From contig BLXT01003003.1 in the NCBI GenBank assembly GCA_019648995.1, positions 2,627,379-2,651,502 on the forward strand: 24,124 nucleotides of DNA. The letters are read 5' to 3'. The position numbers and the translations under genes are program-made. Under the pieces are notes generated by a model. That model had not been told where the DNA came from, did no database searches, and saw nothing but the letters and a program-made list of their open reading frames with translations. Shown in pieces: positions 10,225 to 21,600 of the stretch (positions are counted from its first letter, which is position 1; each line of letters opens with the position of its first letter). The DNA is from Plakobranchus ocellatus. Taxonomy: Eukaryota > Mollusca > Gastropoda > Plakobranchidae.

Positions 10225-12844
10225 ACTTGTCTTATCATCATTTGTCTGTGAAAACAATCTGGCCTTGTCACATTCCATTTTTGCCATTTATCTGTTTATA
10301 AATCATGCTCATGGTGAGATCTTCTGGTGATTTGTGTTGCTAGGGAAATGCAATATTGCTTTGCTAGGCTTTGAATTTAGAATATTTCCAGAACTTTCCA
10401 TTGCAGTTAAAGTGTATCAAATGAAGAATTATTTTTTTTCATCTCCACATACTGATTTTGTTGTTGCTGTTGGTGTAAAGATGTAAATGTTATGCCCAGC
10501 TAATACTCCTCAATTTTTTTTTTTAAATATAAAAATGCTTTATCTGGCCATTGCAGTTTTATAACACTTGGTGTTTGTTTTTAAGTTTTTGAAATTGTGA
10601 TTGAAAAAAATGAGCGTAGTGCTTGTCTTACTTGCAACAGTATTGTTATGTTGTTAGTGTCCTTTTATAGGTTTACAGGCTGTAAGTAAGCTTTTCAAGT
10701 AGGCGTCGCAGTGATTTTATATTCTTTGAACTCTCCAGTATCAGTCTGGTTATCTCCCTACACTCTCTTTCTGTGCATTTATAGTGCGACCACATACAAT
10801 TGGGAAAAAGAATGCTGGGAAAAATTAAGGAGTTCAACACTACCATGTTTCAATCACTAACGAGATTCAGTAAATAAAATAACTGCTGTGCTCCCTTTGA
10901 TCCTCGCAAACATGGGAATCACCACCTTCTTTCCATGAAAGAAAATTTCTTTTTTTTTTTTTCCTTCTTCATGTTCTTTTTCTTTTTCTTTTTGTTGCTT
11001 GAGAGAATGGCATCAAGAAAAAAAAAAAAGAAAATACTTTTATAGAGAGGAGTATCTTTGCCTTTAATTATGGGTGTTGGATGACTTTTTTTTTTAGATC
11101 TTACTGAATACTAAGGGGACTTTGTCTTAGTCAGGGCTTGTAACCAAAGTGGCTGAGAGATCGTATGGTAGAAAATTAACTTAGCTATATGAAATATATT
11201 CAGTGCTAGACTGAGCTTTGTGTATGTGTGTGTTTAAGTAGCCATGTCCACTGATTTGGCTTAGTGACAGCAACTGTGTCTGAACAAACCTGTATGCTCT
11301 CAGGCAGAATTGGCACAGTTCGGAGGGCAGGTAGTTTGACCAATTAGTGTCAAATGTGCAAAAGATTTTAAGGAAAGAGTATAAATAAGTCATAAAGACA
11401 CAAAGAAAGGGATGGCACAGGAAAAAAATAATAGCCCAGTTTTAGACTAGATCATGTTTTCTGGATAACTTGTTTAAATAACAACTAATACATTTGACTG
11501 AAAATCATAAGAAAGTACATGTTGTGTGAAGTTGAAAGGTTTTAGTGACTTCATCACTCAAGTTGCTGATATGTGTATGTAGAACTAGAAGTATGCTAGG
11601 GTGATAATTGAATTTTTTTTTTTTTTTAACAAGAGCTGGACTATACCACTTTTTTTTTTTTTATACTAATCTCATATAAAGAAAGTTGAATAGATTATCT
11701 GTTGCCCAAATAAAAAAAAAAGGGGAAGGGGGAGCTCCTATTCGGTTTGGCCAAAAGCTGCTATTCAAGGCATGCCAGAAGATGATAAGTTTGCTCCAAC
11801 TGCAGCATTATCTTTACTCAGGTTTTTCACTCACCAGATCTGCTCATGAAGTTTTTAAGCTTAAGGATTATGGAGCCCCTTCTACTTCAGTTTATCAATT
11901 GTGGATAAAGGAAGGTGTTGATTGAAAAGAAAAAAAAAACAATATTCCCATCCATTTCTATATTCCCTGAAGTCGATACCTGTCTCTCTGAGAGTATACT
12001 TTAAAATAAGAAAGCATGTGCTACCATATCATTTGCATTAAAGCATAAATTTTTCGATTGCCCTATTTAATTTTTACTTCCACGTTTTGTTCAAGATTTT
12101 CTCGTGCAGGTTGACTTCCCTCATCTTTTATGTTTTTTTTGTATTGCAATCTGAAAACATGAACATATATATATCTGAAAAACTTTTTTGTTGTTGTTGT
12201 TGTTCTCCATCTTGACCATAATGTCCTTTTGTTACTTTAATGCTTTGAAAATTTTGTACTTTGCAATCTTTTTAAATTTATAATTCAATCTGTGAAAGAG
12301 AGAAGCACATATTGTAATTTTGTGTTTCACATTGATGTAAAAAAAATTATCTAAAAAATAATGGAATGTTTAATAGTGTGTGCATCTTAGAAACTGAACA
12401 GTTTGGTTAAAAAAAAGAAATGCTGTGAACTTCTTGAATATGTTTGAATAAATCCCCATCAAATACTTTAATGAATCCTCACATGAAATGCTCATTACTG
12501 TAGAAATATTTGCTAAGTGTCTCCTTAATAATCTAGGAACTTTGAATGTATTGTTTAACAAACGGAGGAAAAAAAGAAGGAAAAAAAAGCATTTTCTAGT
12601 TTGTGATTACCTTTTTTTTTTTTTTTTAAGGACATTGAAGAGTAAAATTGCCTGAAAAATATTGGGTGATCAGCCCTTAATCTACTTGCACCCTTATTGG
12701 TTTATTTATTAATTTTTTTGTGCTATCCAGTTCCAGATTTTAATGCTCAAGTATGAATTGGTTCTTTCTTGGTTTATTTCTGGAACATTGTATTTCAAAT
12801 TTCTTTTATTGTGTGTGTGTGTGTGCCACAGAAAAAGAAAGTGA

Positions 12845-13064
12845 AATAAAGTGTAAAGACATTTTAGAGTATTTAAAATGCAAGTAGGGCTGAATGTGAA
12901 CTGACTTTGTTATGTGTTGATTGACCCCTGTTAAAATTGTAAATTTTATCCATTACAATAAATGTATCATCCTATCTCTATAATATTAAAATGTACAGAT
13001 TGTGAAAATGTTCACCTTACAATGTGATATAAAAGTGTATTTAAATGATCAAATAATAAATAAA
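12845..13064 (+). terminator. Candidate distal polyadenylation signal cluster
   Basis: AATAAA occurs at 12845-12850, 12957-12962, 13055-13060 and 13059-13064. After the last pair comes a U/GU-rich stretch at about 13105-13155 (TGTGTTTTATTGTTTG, then TTTTGTGTGTATC) that resembles a downstream element for cleavage. If used, the + strand transcript would carry an 8.2-8.4 kb 3' UTR. The T-bias of the + strand also fades just after this point, which supports the assignment without proving it. Confidence 0.4.
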
Positions 13065-14548
13065 ATGGTCAATATACCTGCTAGTATATTGCTAGTATAT
13101 CAAAATGTGTTTTATTGTTTGAATATTTTGTAACTTTTGTGTGTATCTTCTTATTTTATGTGCATTCATATGGATCTATGTATCTGCCATTATCAGCCTT
13201 TCATTCATTCAAGAGCAGTATTTGAATTGATCAGGACTGGTACTCCTGCCTGAAGTAAGGAACAAAATATAATGGGTTACAGTTTTCAGGTAAGGCCGAG
13301 ATAGTTATGGCATGCAAAAGAATCCTGCTGTAGCAATCTCTTTCATTAAGACATTTATAGTATGAGACCAGTCCTCTGATCTGGCTGTTGCAAATTAAAG
13401 TAGTTTTGAGCAAAAGAGATCCAAATTAACTATTTAAAAATAAATCCAAGGTTAATATCTTTGTGCAAAATAAATGAGATTTTACCAAGTTTTCGGCAAT
13501 GCAAAAATTACAGATAAGACCTCAAGATGATATTGATTTATTTAAGAAAATGTAAAATATGACTAATGTAGAGATTTGAAGACATTTTTTCATTGTTTGA
13601 GGTTATGTTTGCTTTGCATTTTTTCTGTTGAAGCTAGCCCTGCTCTTGTGATTGATCTAAGTGTATGGCCACTACTACTAGTACTACTTAGTGTCATACT
13701 GTTTAAAAGCTAAAATAGTATTTGAGGTTGAAACATGAAGAGTGGCTTTAGTAAAAAAGAGGAGGCAGCTGAATGACCTCATCTCGGTTTTTAAGTGATT
13801 AAAAAAAAGTGAAATGAACAGGAGTTCTGTTCAATTGTCTGATTTGATTGTGCCAGTAGGAAAACAGACTTGCACCATGACTAAACACTCTTTGGTGTTG
13901 ATACTGATGCATCCATTTCTCATCATACACTTAGTCATTAGGTGCTCTAGCGCTGTGCAGTATTGGGGAACAACATTTGGCCACATTTTTTAAAATTTGA
14001 TTTAGTATAACTGCATTACAATGAAATGAGTGTTGATGGCAATGGGATAGTAAAGCTTTCATTGCAAGCCTCTTCTTTTTTTCTGGAAGACTTAAGTTCT
14101 TAAAGAAAAGGGGTGAAGATTGTAAGAAGAATGCCATTGCGCAATCAATCTTTGAAAATTATAATGTTGAAAAAAGGTATTAGTGCTACAAGTGATTCTT
14201 TTCCTGTAAAAAATAGGAAAAGGGATCAACTCACAAGTATAGACTGAAAAAAATGTTTAAAGAGTGTCTTATTGCCAAGTATGCTTAAACACACGTTCAC
14301 ATCTATCTATAGGCCTAAAAAGTCATTGAATCACAAAAACTAGCCCAGCTAGACCTTGGATGCCACTGAACCCAGATAATATGCTTTACTGAAGAGCTCA
14401 TCTATAATGGCACCCATTTCACAAAGACTATGAACACATTGAGACTGCTTTGAATCCCTCTTTAGGCTTTACATTAAGTATAAAAATAAGTTTTTGTATT
14501 ACAATAATACAAGTTACAGCTCCTGTGAAACTTGTACAGGATTATAAG
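13065..14548. other. Intergenic interval between convergent transcripts
   Basis: I see no gene, RNA gene or mobile element here. The open frames on the - strand (for example 13231-13413 and 13931-14137) are short and resemble nothing known. The strand bias in homopolymer runs changes from T to A on the + strand somewhere in this interval. A small inverted repeat, TTGTATT and AATACAA around ACAAT, lies near 14496-14514. Confidence 0.5.
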
Positions 14549-14573
14549 TTTATTTTTCAAATGCAGATTTATT
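14549..14573 (-). terminator. Possible distal polyadenylation signals for NPRL3
   Basis: TTTATT at 14549-14554 and 14568-14573 reads AATAAA on the - strand. They are near the left end of the region where the - strand is T-rich, so a long NPRL3 3' UTR of about 3.9 kb could end here. Weak evidence; the nearer signal at 17912 is the simpler choice. Confidence 0.2.
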
Positions 14574-14576
14574 CTG

Positions 14577-14649
14577 GTGCACAAAAAAAAAAACAAAAAA
14601 AAACTTCATTTTAATCACCTACAGATTAAAATACCCTTTTTTTGTGCAC
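14577..14649. repeat. Compound inverted repeat (nested hairpin)
   Basis: Outer arms GTGCACAAAAAAA (14577-14589) and TTTTTTTGTGCAC (14637-14649) are perfect reverse complements of 13 bases. Inside them ATTTTAATC (14608-14616) and GATTAAAAT (14624-14632) form a second perfect 9-bp stem around ACCTACA. The two stems are separated by 18 bases on one side and 4 on the other. The structure could form in RNA from either strand. It may be a tiny inverted-repeat element. I saw no clear target-site duplication. Confidence 0.75.
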
Positions 14650-15624
14650 AGTCACAATGGAAAGCTATCAATACCTGTAGGTTAAAAAAAGAAAACTTTT
14701 TTTTACAAAATCAAAAACAGAAAACAATGAGTAGACTCATGTCAATTCAGTGATACATAAATGTGTAATGATCTTGATGATGAGTGGGAGTGCAGGAAAT
14801 TGCATTTTTTGTGGTGTGTATTGTTTCTGAAACTGCATTTCAATTACTTTTAAGGGCTACTTTCAAATGTTGGAGCCATCTTGATTGCTCTTGAAACTCA
14901 CAACCAGCTGACTTGAAACGGGTTTCACAAATAACAAATTTGAAAAAAATGCATAGAAGCCACATTTCATATTTGCTCTTTTTCAAAATTCTCTTTAATA
15001 TTTCAGTAGAGTGTCAGCATACACACATGTATAGTTTTATGCAGTTTTATCACTGCAATGCTTCCTAAAGAGAGGAGTAAAGGGATACAATGATTTGAAA
15101 TGTGTAAAATGTGAGGTCTGACTTATTCAATCACTTTTGAAGTTAGAAAGGCTTACAAAATGGGAGGAAGATAGTTTTAAAGATTTATGAGTGAGCTGCA
15201 TATCATGATAAAAAACAACAAATTCAATAAAATACAGTCAACTTTTTATAAACTTTTTCAGGGCATACAAGTTCATAAAAATAAATGTTGAAAAATATAT
15301 TTCATTCATTCTTTTGTCTTTATTTAAAAATCTGTTTGTCAACTTGAACAACCACCCATATCTTTTGCACACCTTAAACAGTTGTACAAGATTGAGACAA
15401 CCATGGATTTTTCAAAACCACAAATTTTTCAAACTATCTTGTCTTTTTTTTTCATGCCAATTTCTTCTTTGTGCTAGCCCAGAACTGGTAAAAAATATAG
15501 CAGACTACCACTAAAATCCCACTTGCTGGTCTACCCATATGACCTACATATCAGAGTTGCATTATTCGATAGACAATGTCAATAATTTGTGACAATAACC
15601 CTATACAATCAGAATCTAAGCCTG

Positions 15625-15643
15625 CCCCTTCTCCCCTCCTCCC
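15625..15643 (-). other. G-rich tract, imperfect quadruplex motif on the - strand
   Basis: Read on the - strand the sequence is GGGAGGAGGGGAGAAGGGG. It has three runs of three or more G and one GG pair, so a two-layer quadruplex or one with a defective fourth run is possible. It is conspicuous in such AT-rich DNA and lies on the sense side of NPRL3, downstream of its stop codon. Confidence 0.4.
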
Positions 15644-15706
15644 ACAAGTACATACATTCCCAGGACATCAGTCATTACTAGATCTACACATGATCTTTTG
15701 ATCATT

Positions 15707-15936
15707 ATTTACAGCAAACTTTACCACTTTTTACTCTGATTACATTTTATATCAACATTTTCTCATCACTAACAAACTTTCCACAGAGAATAGCCTACCT
15801 TCACTACTATGAGTAAGTAAAGCATCCAACCAATAAAATCAATGCCATTATTATACAATTCTTAATTTGTTAAACACCTTAAAGGCATTATGTCTCTCAA
15901 AAATTAAGTACTTTATATGCTGATGAAATTGGTCTT
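15707..15936. repeat. Local duplication, copy A
   Basis: This stretch matches 16795-17113 in the same orientation. Shared blocks include ATATCAACATTTTCT, CATAGCCTACCTTCACT (one difference), CCAACCAATAAAATCAA, CCATTATTATAC and AAATTAAGTACTTTAT. The copies are clearly diverged. Copy A lacks about 82 bp present in copy B. I do not recognise the family; a decayed transposable element or an old tandem duplication with a period of about 1.09 kb are both possible. Confidence 0.8.
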
Positions 15937-16794
15937 TTGAACAGTTGAGTGTTCAGATAAAATAAGAATATGCCACCATAAAGTCACTTCAAAAAAAAAA
16001 AAATGATGCCCACCAGTCTGCCCTTCCCACACTCTGCTCCAAGAGACATGTCTAGCACTAAATCTAGATAAATATCAATGCTAATATAGTAATATAGTAA
16101 TAATAATACCAATCACAGACGGTCAGGGCTTGCCTTACAATGTGAGGCAATTGGCAAAAATTGCACCTTCCTACCTACACATCCAGCACGCAGTCCCTGT
16201 TGAGACAAGCCCCAAATCTGAGTGACAGGCAAGTAACAAAAAAACCTGCATTCAAAAACGATGACAAAACAGTGCCAAATCTGTCTCCGCCCACATAAGC
16301 TTTACCCAATCACTAAGCTAAACTTATGGGCATGGCAACACAAACAGCACAGCTGGTACAGCATAAAATTTTGACAGCTGTTGGTGTTTGATTTATTCAC
16401 TACTGCACAATCTTTAACCACTTAATCAGTTTATAGCCACAAACCTAGACGCAGATAAAGCTACCCAAGAATCCCACTACTATTCTATAAGGTCTAAAAA
16501 TCGTCTAGCACCTAAAAAGGTGAGGTGTGCCCCAAATAAAAAGCCCTTAAATTTTTTTACTCCTCTCTTTAAAAAAAAAGAAAAAGAAAAAAAAGGCAAA
16601 ATATAATAACAACAAAACTTTCCTTCATAACAAACAATGTTTGCGATGTAATTGAATTATTTTTTACTTAGTGAATCTCTTTAACAATACTGTCAAAGTC
16701 ATAAATTTTTCCTTTGATTTAAAAAAGATTCAAGATCTATGTAGTTTTCAACATAATCTAGAAACACAACATTGTCATTGTTTTTTTAGATTAT

Positions 16795-17113
16795 ACATTT
16801 ACAACTAACTTTGCCATTTTTTTCACTTTGATTTCACCTCATATCAACATTTTCTAGGCACTTACAAACTTCCCACAGAGCATAGCCTACCTTCACTGCT
16901 ATGAATGGATGAAAAGCACCCAACCAATAAAATCAAGGCCATTATTATACTTCTTCTTAGCATTCTTGCAATGTTGGCACTTCACATTTGCAGTGCAGTT
17001 GCCTTAGCAAAGTCAGCCATCCATTATCATACATTCTTAACTCATTTAATACCTTATATGCAACATATCTCAAAGAAATTAAGTACTTTATTTGCAGATA
17101 AAATTGATTTTTA
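16795..17113. repeat. Local duplication, copy B, with an extra 82-bp segment
   Basis: This is the partner of 15707-15936. Its extra segment (16951-17032) is bounded by two nearly identical 12-mers, CCATTATTATAC at 16939-16950 and CCATTATCATAC at 17021-17032. That is what an insertion with target-site duplication, or a deletion in copy A by recombination between short repeats, would leave. An open frame of 69 codons crosses it (16905-17114), but the other copy does not keep it, so it is unlikely to be a gene. Confidence 0.8.
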
Positions 17114-17889
17114 ATGGAGTACACAAGTATGCCTCTTTCCCATACCTTGAAATTCTCTACGCTAAATCGGTCATGGGATTAAAACACAGGTATATTTTTG
17201 CAAAGCTAATTTAGCCTTATAGACCATTTCCTGATTCAAGGCTAAGTGTTTTTACGGTTTTCAAACCAATTGCATTCAATTGATATCTATTCTCGAGGAA
17301 TTCGAGATTGGATATGCATGTAGGCCTACCACAAATAGTATCCTTTCGTAAAATGTATGTTAATGCATATCTGCATTGGGACATATATATCTACAATAGC
17401 AACATGAGTGAACCAAAGATTTGGCTGTATCTACCATCTAATATAGCGCAAAGAAAAACATTTCTTCAATCATAATGTATACATGGACAAATAGGATTGA
17501 CAGCAACGCTCTAAAAAAAACACTGTGTAAACTAACACAGTACCATCATTGCTCTAAAATTCCCTCAGTGAAAAACAAGATATCTTTCAGCTTTAAATTA
17601 AAATAAATTGCATCTGCTCAGTTTTACTTAAAACTTTTCATGCATCTTCCTTTGCTTCAAAAAATGCAGTGCTGAAATTACATTGCATCAGACAGCCAGA
17701 TACTAATATACAATTCTGTGCTCAACATAAATGTGCACCCTCTACCTCTTCCCGAGAGGTTAATTTGAGGGTACGATGATAAAGCAAACTTGAACAACTG
17801 ACTTTTTCAGCTCATCTCATACCCTACATATTTTTTACGTAATTATTACATTAAATTTTTTAAATACACATTTACAAAAGAATAGTAAA

Positions 17890-18440
17890 AATCACATTCT
17901 TGTCATAACATTTTATTCACACATCACCAAAATGTTATTTCTTGTCGCACTTTCTTGAGAAACTTACAGGAGCAATAAATAATAAAGATCAGTCAATGGT
18001 TATGCAATGCTACTGAAATACCAAACTTGAAAGCCATGGGTAATGATCAGTTAAGGCAGGCACTTTTCTTAACATGCTCTTTCGGGTCTCAGAGAATCAC
18101 TGGACAGGGGCTGCACAAAATATGCTATCACATAGGTTTTTCTGTACTATGCTATACAGCACTCTAGATTGCAGTGTGAGCTGCTCTGAGGAACCAACAC
18201 TGAGAAGGTCAAACGGTCTTTTAACTGAAACAATGCTGCTGTAGCCAATGAAAAGCAGTATCATCCATAGACCTAATACTGACAATACTGCCCTCTTCGT
18301 TTGGCTTCGGCAGAATGGAAGAGGCTGCTTACTTAGACTGCTTTTAACACGAAAACAAATTCTTATAGTCTCATCTGAAAAAATAACCTATAGGAATCAA
18401 TTTTCTTTGTATAAATAGCACTGTATCAGAAGTTTTGTAA
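17890..18440 (-). other. NPRL3: Probable NPRL3 3' UTR
   Basis: This is the interval from the stop codon to the candidate cleavage site below the AATAAA at 17912-17917. It holds no convincing gene; a 62-codon frame on the - strand (18097-18285) resembles nothing known. The exact 3' end is a guess. Confidence 0.4.
17912..17917 (-). terminator. NPRL3: Candidate polyadenylation signal of NPRL3
   Basis: TTTATT on the + strand is AATAAA on the - strand. I found no canonical AATAAA closer to the NPRL3 stop codon at 18441, and it implies a 3' UTR of about 0.55 kb. The - strand sequence beyond it is U/GU-rich (AATGTGATTTTTACT, then TTTTGTAAATGTGTATTT), a good downstream element. This is the best supported 3' end for NPRL3 here. 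Confidence 0.5.
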
Positions 18441-18686
18441 TCACAACAGTGACGTAGCTGGATCTTCATGGGTACACAGAATGAGAACCTCCTTGAATTT
18501 GTCTAGCAAAGCCACAAGCTGAGATCTGCTCAGGTTTTCATAAAACATCATCTCCTCAAGGTGGTGCTTCCCGTTAAAGTAAGGGCAGAGCTTTGCAAAC
18601 AACCGAAGATCATCTGGATTCTTGGATGCAGGACACAAAACTATGGCAGCCTTCAACTGCGGTTTCAACTCATTCAGCAGGGTATC
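18441..18686 (-). CDS. NPRL3: NPRL3 terminal coding exon
   Basis: The acceptor CTCTGTTTCAG precedes GATACC at 18686. The exon encodes 81 residues, [11 protein letters not shown] to ATSLL, and ends with TGA at 18443-18441. It carries the most conserved block of the family, including [12 protein letters not shown], the YENLSRSQL segment and [17 protein letters not shown], which form the C-terminal winged-helix-like region in NPRL3. Compared with my memory of the human protein, only the last few residues are shorter. Confidence 0.93.
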   Translation of the reverse strand, partial: DTLLNELKPQLKAAIVLCPASKNPDDLRLFAKLCPYFNGKHHLEEMMFYENLSRSQLVALLDKFKEVLILCTHEDPATSLL

Positions 18687-21600
18687 CTGAAACAGAGAGG
18701 ACATTTTAAATAATCACGTTCTAGATTTGATTGATAATAAAAAAATCAAAGGCCTTAATGACACAGTAGATAGCAAAAACGCCCCGAGATCTGCAGGGAT
18801 CCTTCTGCCTCAAATTCGAGCCCTGCTAGAAGCACCCTGACCTGAAAAGGGTCTGAAAGCCTGAGATCAACTTATTGTGGAGTCACTATTCACATAAACC
18901 ATACACTCTACCAAATAGTGAACACTTTAAATTATGAGGCTTAGTCGTCTTGACTGCAAACATTCTCAAATACAGAGGATGTAGAAAAAATACAAGTTTG
19001 GTCTGAAGCAAAGTAGACTTCACTGATTTGTGATGTGTTTGGAAACATTCCTAGTGAAGTGGCTATTGCAAATAAATACTTTACTTGAGGCATTTTTTTT
19101 TTACTCTGAATGAAAAAAAAAAAAGGAAAAAAGTACATCTTGACACAAAATCCACACATCTCTATCCAATTTTCACCACCAAAAATCTCACAGTCGCAGA
19201 GTCTGTTTTGTGTATATTCCCATAAACCACAACATTTTTCAGACTTTAAGTCCTCATCAGACCAGATTAACTGTGATGGGTCATAAACTCAAAATCTGCA
19301 GATTTCAAAGAGGGTTGCTTGCCATAACATCACCCATAAAAAGTAACACAGAAAATTTAAAAAAATATATTTACATTAAAAAATTAATAAAATGAATCTT
19401 GTGTTTCATTTGGACTCATTGCCAGGCAAACACTAAAAACTCATAAATTTCTGATTTTTAACCTAATGTGGAGATTCAGAAATTGATTTTATGAAATTCG
19501 TACAACAAATTGTACTCTCAGGTGCTTCAAATTGAAGCAAAATCTCCTAAAATTTCATACTTAGCTATATAAAGTTGTGCAGTCTTACAAGCCATTTCAG
19601 TTTAAAGGAGCTAAGGGCAACCGTATAACGTATTTATATATTTTTGCAAATGTGTTAATCATGTGCACAAAGGTTTATATGGGCATATTTTATGAGTAAA
19701 AAAATACTTATCAACAAGTATCAGATTATATCATTTAAGGACGGACTTTGTTTTCCAGAGAACATCTCTAAGCCAAAGGCCTTAAATCAGCAATGGGTTT
19801 GGCTGGCACTTCAAATGATAATTTTCTTAAACAGAGAATGCCATTGATTTGAAGAGAGCCTGCCTATTCAGAATTGTTTGTAGAAAACCTCTTGATTCAG
19901 CAGTGTTTCCAATTTTCAAAAGCAGGAAAAATCTGTAGATCATTACCTCTGCAGCTGCATAAAACATTCAATTTGATCACTTCAAGAATCATTTTGCGAT
20001 TGGGCTGAAGATTTTGTGTTTTGCAATGGGTGAAGCAAAATGTTTGTTTAAAAATTGTTTTTAAAGATATCAGAGAATTTGCTCAGCTTCAAATATGGAA
20101 CTTATTCATTATTTCTACAAAATTGTTCAGACCCTTTGCATCCAGGCAAAACACATAGAATACAAAATAAATAAATAAATTAATAAATGAATGAGCAAGA
20201 ACAAAGACACTTTTCTTTTCAAGTTCAAAATACAGATCTTGAGGCTAGTCCTATTGAGTCAAATTGCCCTAATGGCAGTAACTCATCACATTATGTTTCA
20301 ATGATTAGTTTTCCAAAACAATCGAGCTTTGTGATGGCACTCTGGCAGTTGAGAAATAATGATGGAGCAGTTGGAGCAACTTTATAATTAATGCTTAGAG
20401 AAGTTTTAAAAGAGAAAGTAAAAGTAAGTTATAGCATCAGTAAAATGAGTTGAGAGTCGACGTAAAAAGAAATCTATACAACTAAAAAATATATTCATCA
20501 AATGTCAGATTTGAACCTGGACATTGGCGATCTCTCAAAACATGAAATATCCTGATCTTCTCAAATAAAGATGTGCTCCAACATGTAAGTTATCTTTTGT
20601 CTAACATGGCCTCTTTTGCCTTCTGCTTTCTTTCAAACAAATAAAAAATTTCTCCAGCACACACAGACGAATTGAAGTTACCTGCAGACGCCACTGAGCT
20701 TTTCTGTCTTCTGTTATGGATCCATCACTATTAGCCTCTTGCGAAGGAGATTTGGAGTGCTGGCTTGCGCACTGCGTAATCGATTGGGCAGTAGACTGGC
20801 CACCTGTACTCTCCTCACTATTCACACTAGCCAAGTCAGACATACTCGTCGTGCGGTCAAGTGTTGTCGTGCTTGGGTCTTCCATAAGGACAGACAGGTA
20901 AGACTCCTCCACCACCTTGGAAAGCGGAACAGACAAAAGCTAATATTATTAACTTTTATCAGTTGTAGCACTGCTGAAGTTATAGTTATTTACACAACTC
21001 TTAAACCACCTCTGATGCAGTCTTTTTCATCATTTCAGATACAAACATGGATATCGCATTATTAATAGTAATATTCATATAACACTTAGACCAATCTACA
21101 AATTTTTATATGCATATAATTCAACCATTCCCCCCTATCTCCCATTTTGTAAAGGTAGATGCACTGCTGCCATAGATCAGAGGTGATAAAGAGACGCGAT
21201 ATAGATTTGAATGGTGAAAATGAATCACAATATGAAAGAGATGCCAGCAGAAAATCTTGAAGACATTTAATGTTTAATCACAATTTCAACAATGTTTCTG
21301 CACCCAGGCTCTCATTCAACAATAAATGAATAGGAAAACTCATTTGAAATGGAATGCTTAAAAGAACATGACCGATATTAATTGAAAGTAGTTTTTAAAA
21401 AAAAGGGCTGATGTAAAGCAAACATAAAAGTTTTAAAAAAAAGGCTAATGCAAAGCAAACATAAATGCACCATCCAAGTTTTTCCCTATAAATACTGGAC
21501 ATGGCCTAGCTATAGTTAAAGTAACCAGGAGTGGTAAATTATTCATATTTCCATTCTTGAAAGTTGTAAGAGCCTTGAGTGTTGCTTTACTCATCATGCC

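Larger units (their letters stand above)
4659..13075 (+). other. Putative very long 3' UTR or downstream transcribed region of the + strand gene
   Basis: No convincing gene occurs in this 8.4 kb. Every open frame is short, unlike known proteins and low in complexity. The + strand is T-rich with many T-runs, as expected for an animal 3' UTR or for DNA that has long been transcribed in this direction. AATAAA signals appear first at 6225 and cluster again at 12845-13064, followed by a U/GU-rich stretch. Long 3' UTRs of this kind are known for neuronal genes in insects and vertebrates. Whether the transcript really runs this far cannot be told from sequence. The alternative is a short UTR ending near 6.25 kb followed by intergenic DNA. 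Confidence 0.4.
18687..20681 (-). other. NPRL3: NPRL3 intron between the last two coding exons (1995 bp)
   Basis: The donor GTAACTTC follows CTGCAG at 20682, and the acceptor CTCTGTTTCAG lies before 18686. The longest NPRL3 intron here, it carries a tRNA-like SINE remnant (18752-18900) and an AAAT microsatellite (20165-20194). Otherwise it is AT-rich sequence with only short open frames. Confidence 0.85.

Noticed and set aside
10094-10330. 78-codon + strand open frame rich in Phe
   Set aside because: It is made of the poly-T tracts at 10140-10224. Low complexity, not a membrane protein.
11686-11925. 79-codon + strand open frame in a patch less T-rich than its surroundings
   Set aside because: No recognisable domain and no supporting splice or start context. 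The patch might be an old insertion, but I could not name a source.
16905-17114. 69-codon + strand open frame with a hydrophobic N-terminal stretch
   Set aside because: It lies in copy B of a local duplication, and copy A does not keep the frame. The hydrophobic part falls in the extra 82-bp segment.
18752-18830. Functional tRNA gene
   Set aside because: Box-like motifs are present but no complete acceptor stem or cloverleaf can be built, and the B box is degenerate. A SINE remnant fits better.
20716-21065. Open frames on the + strand opposite the NPRL3 linker exon
   Set aside because: They are antisense shadows of the coding exon at 20682-20915.
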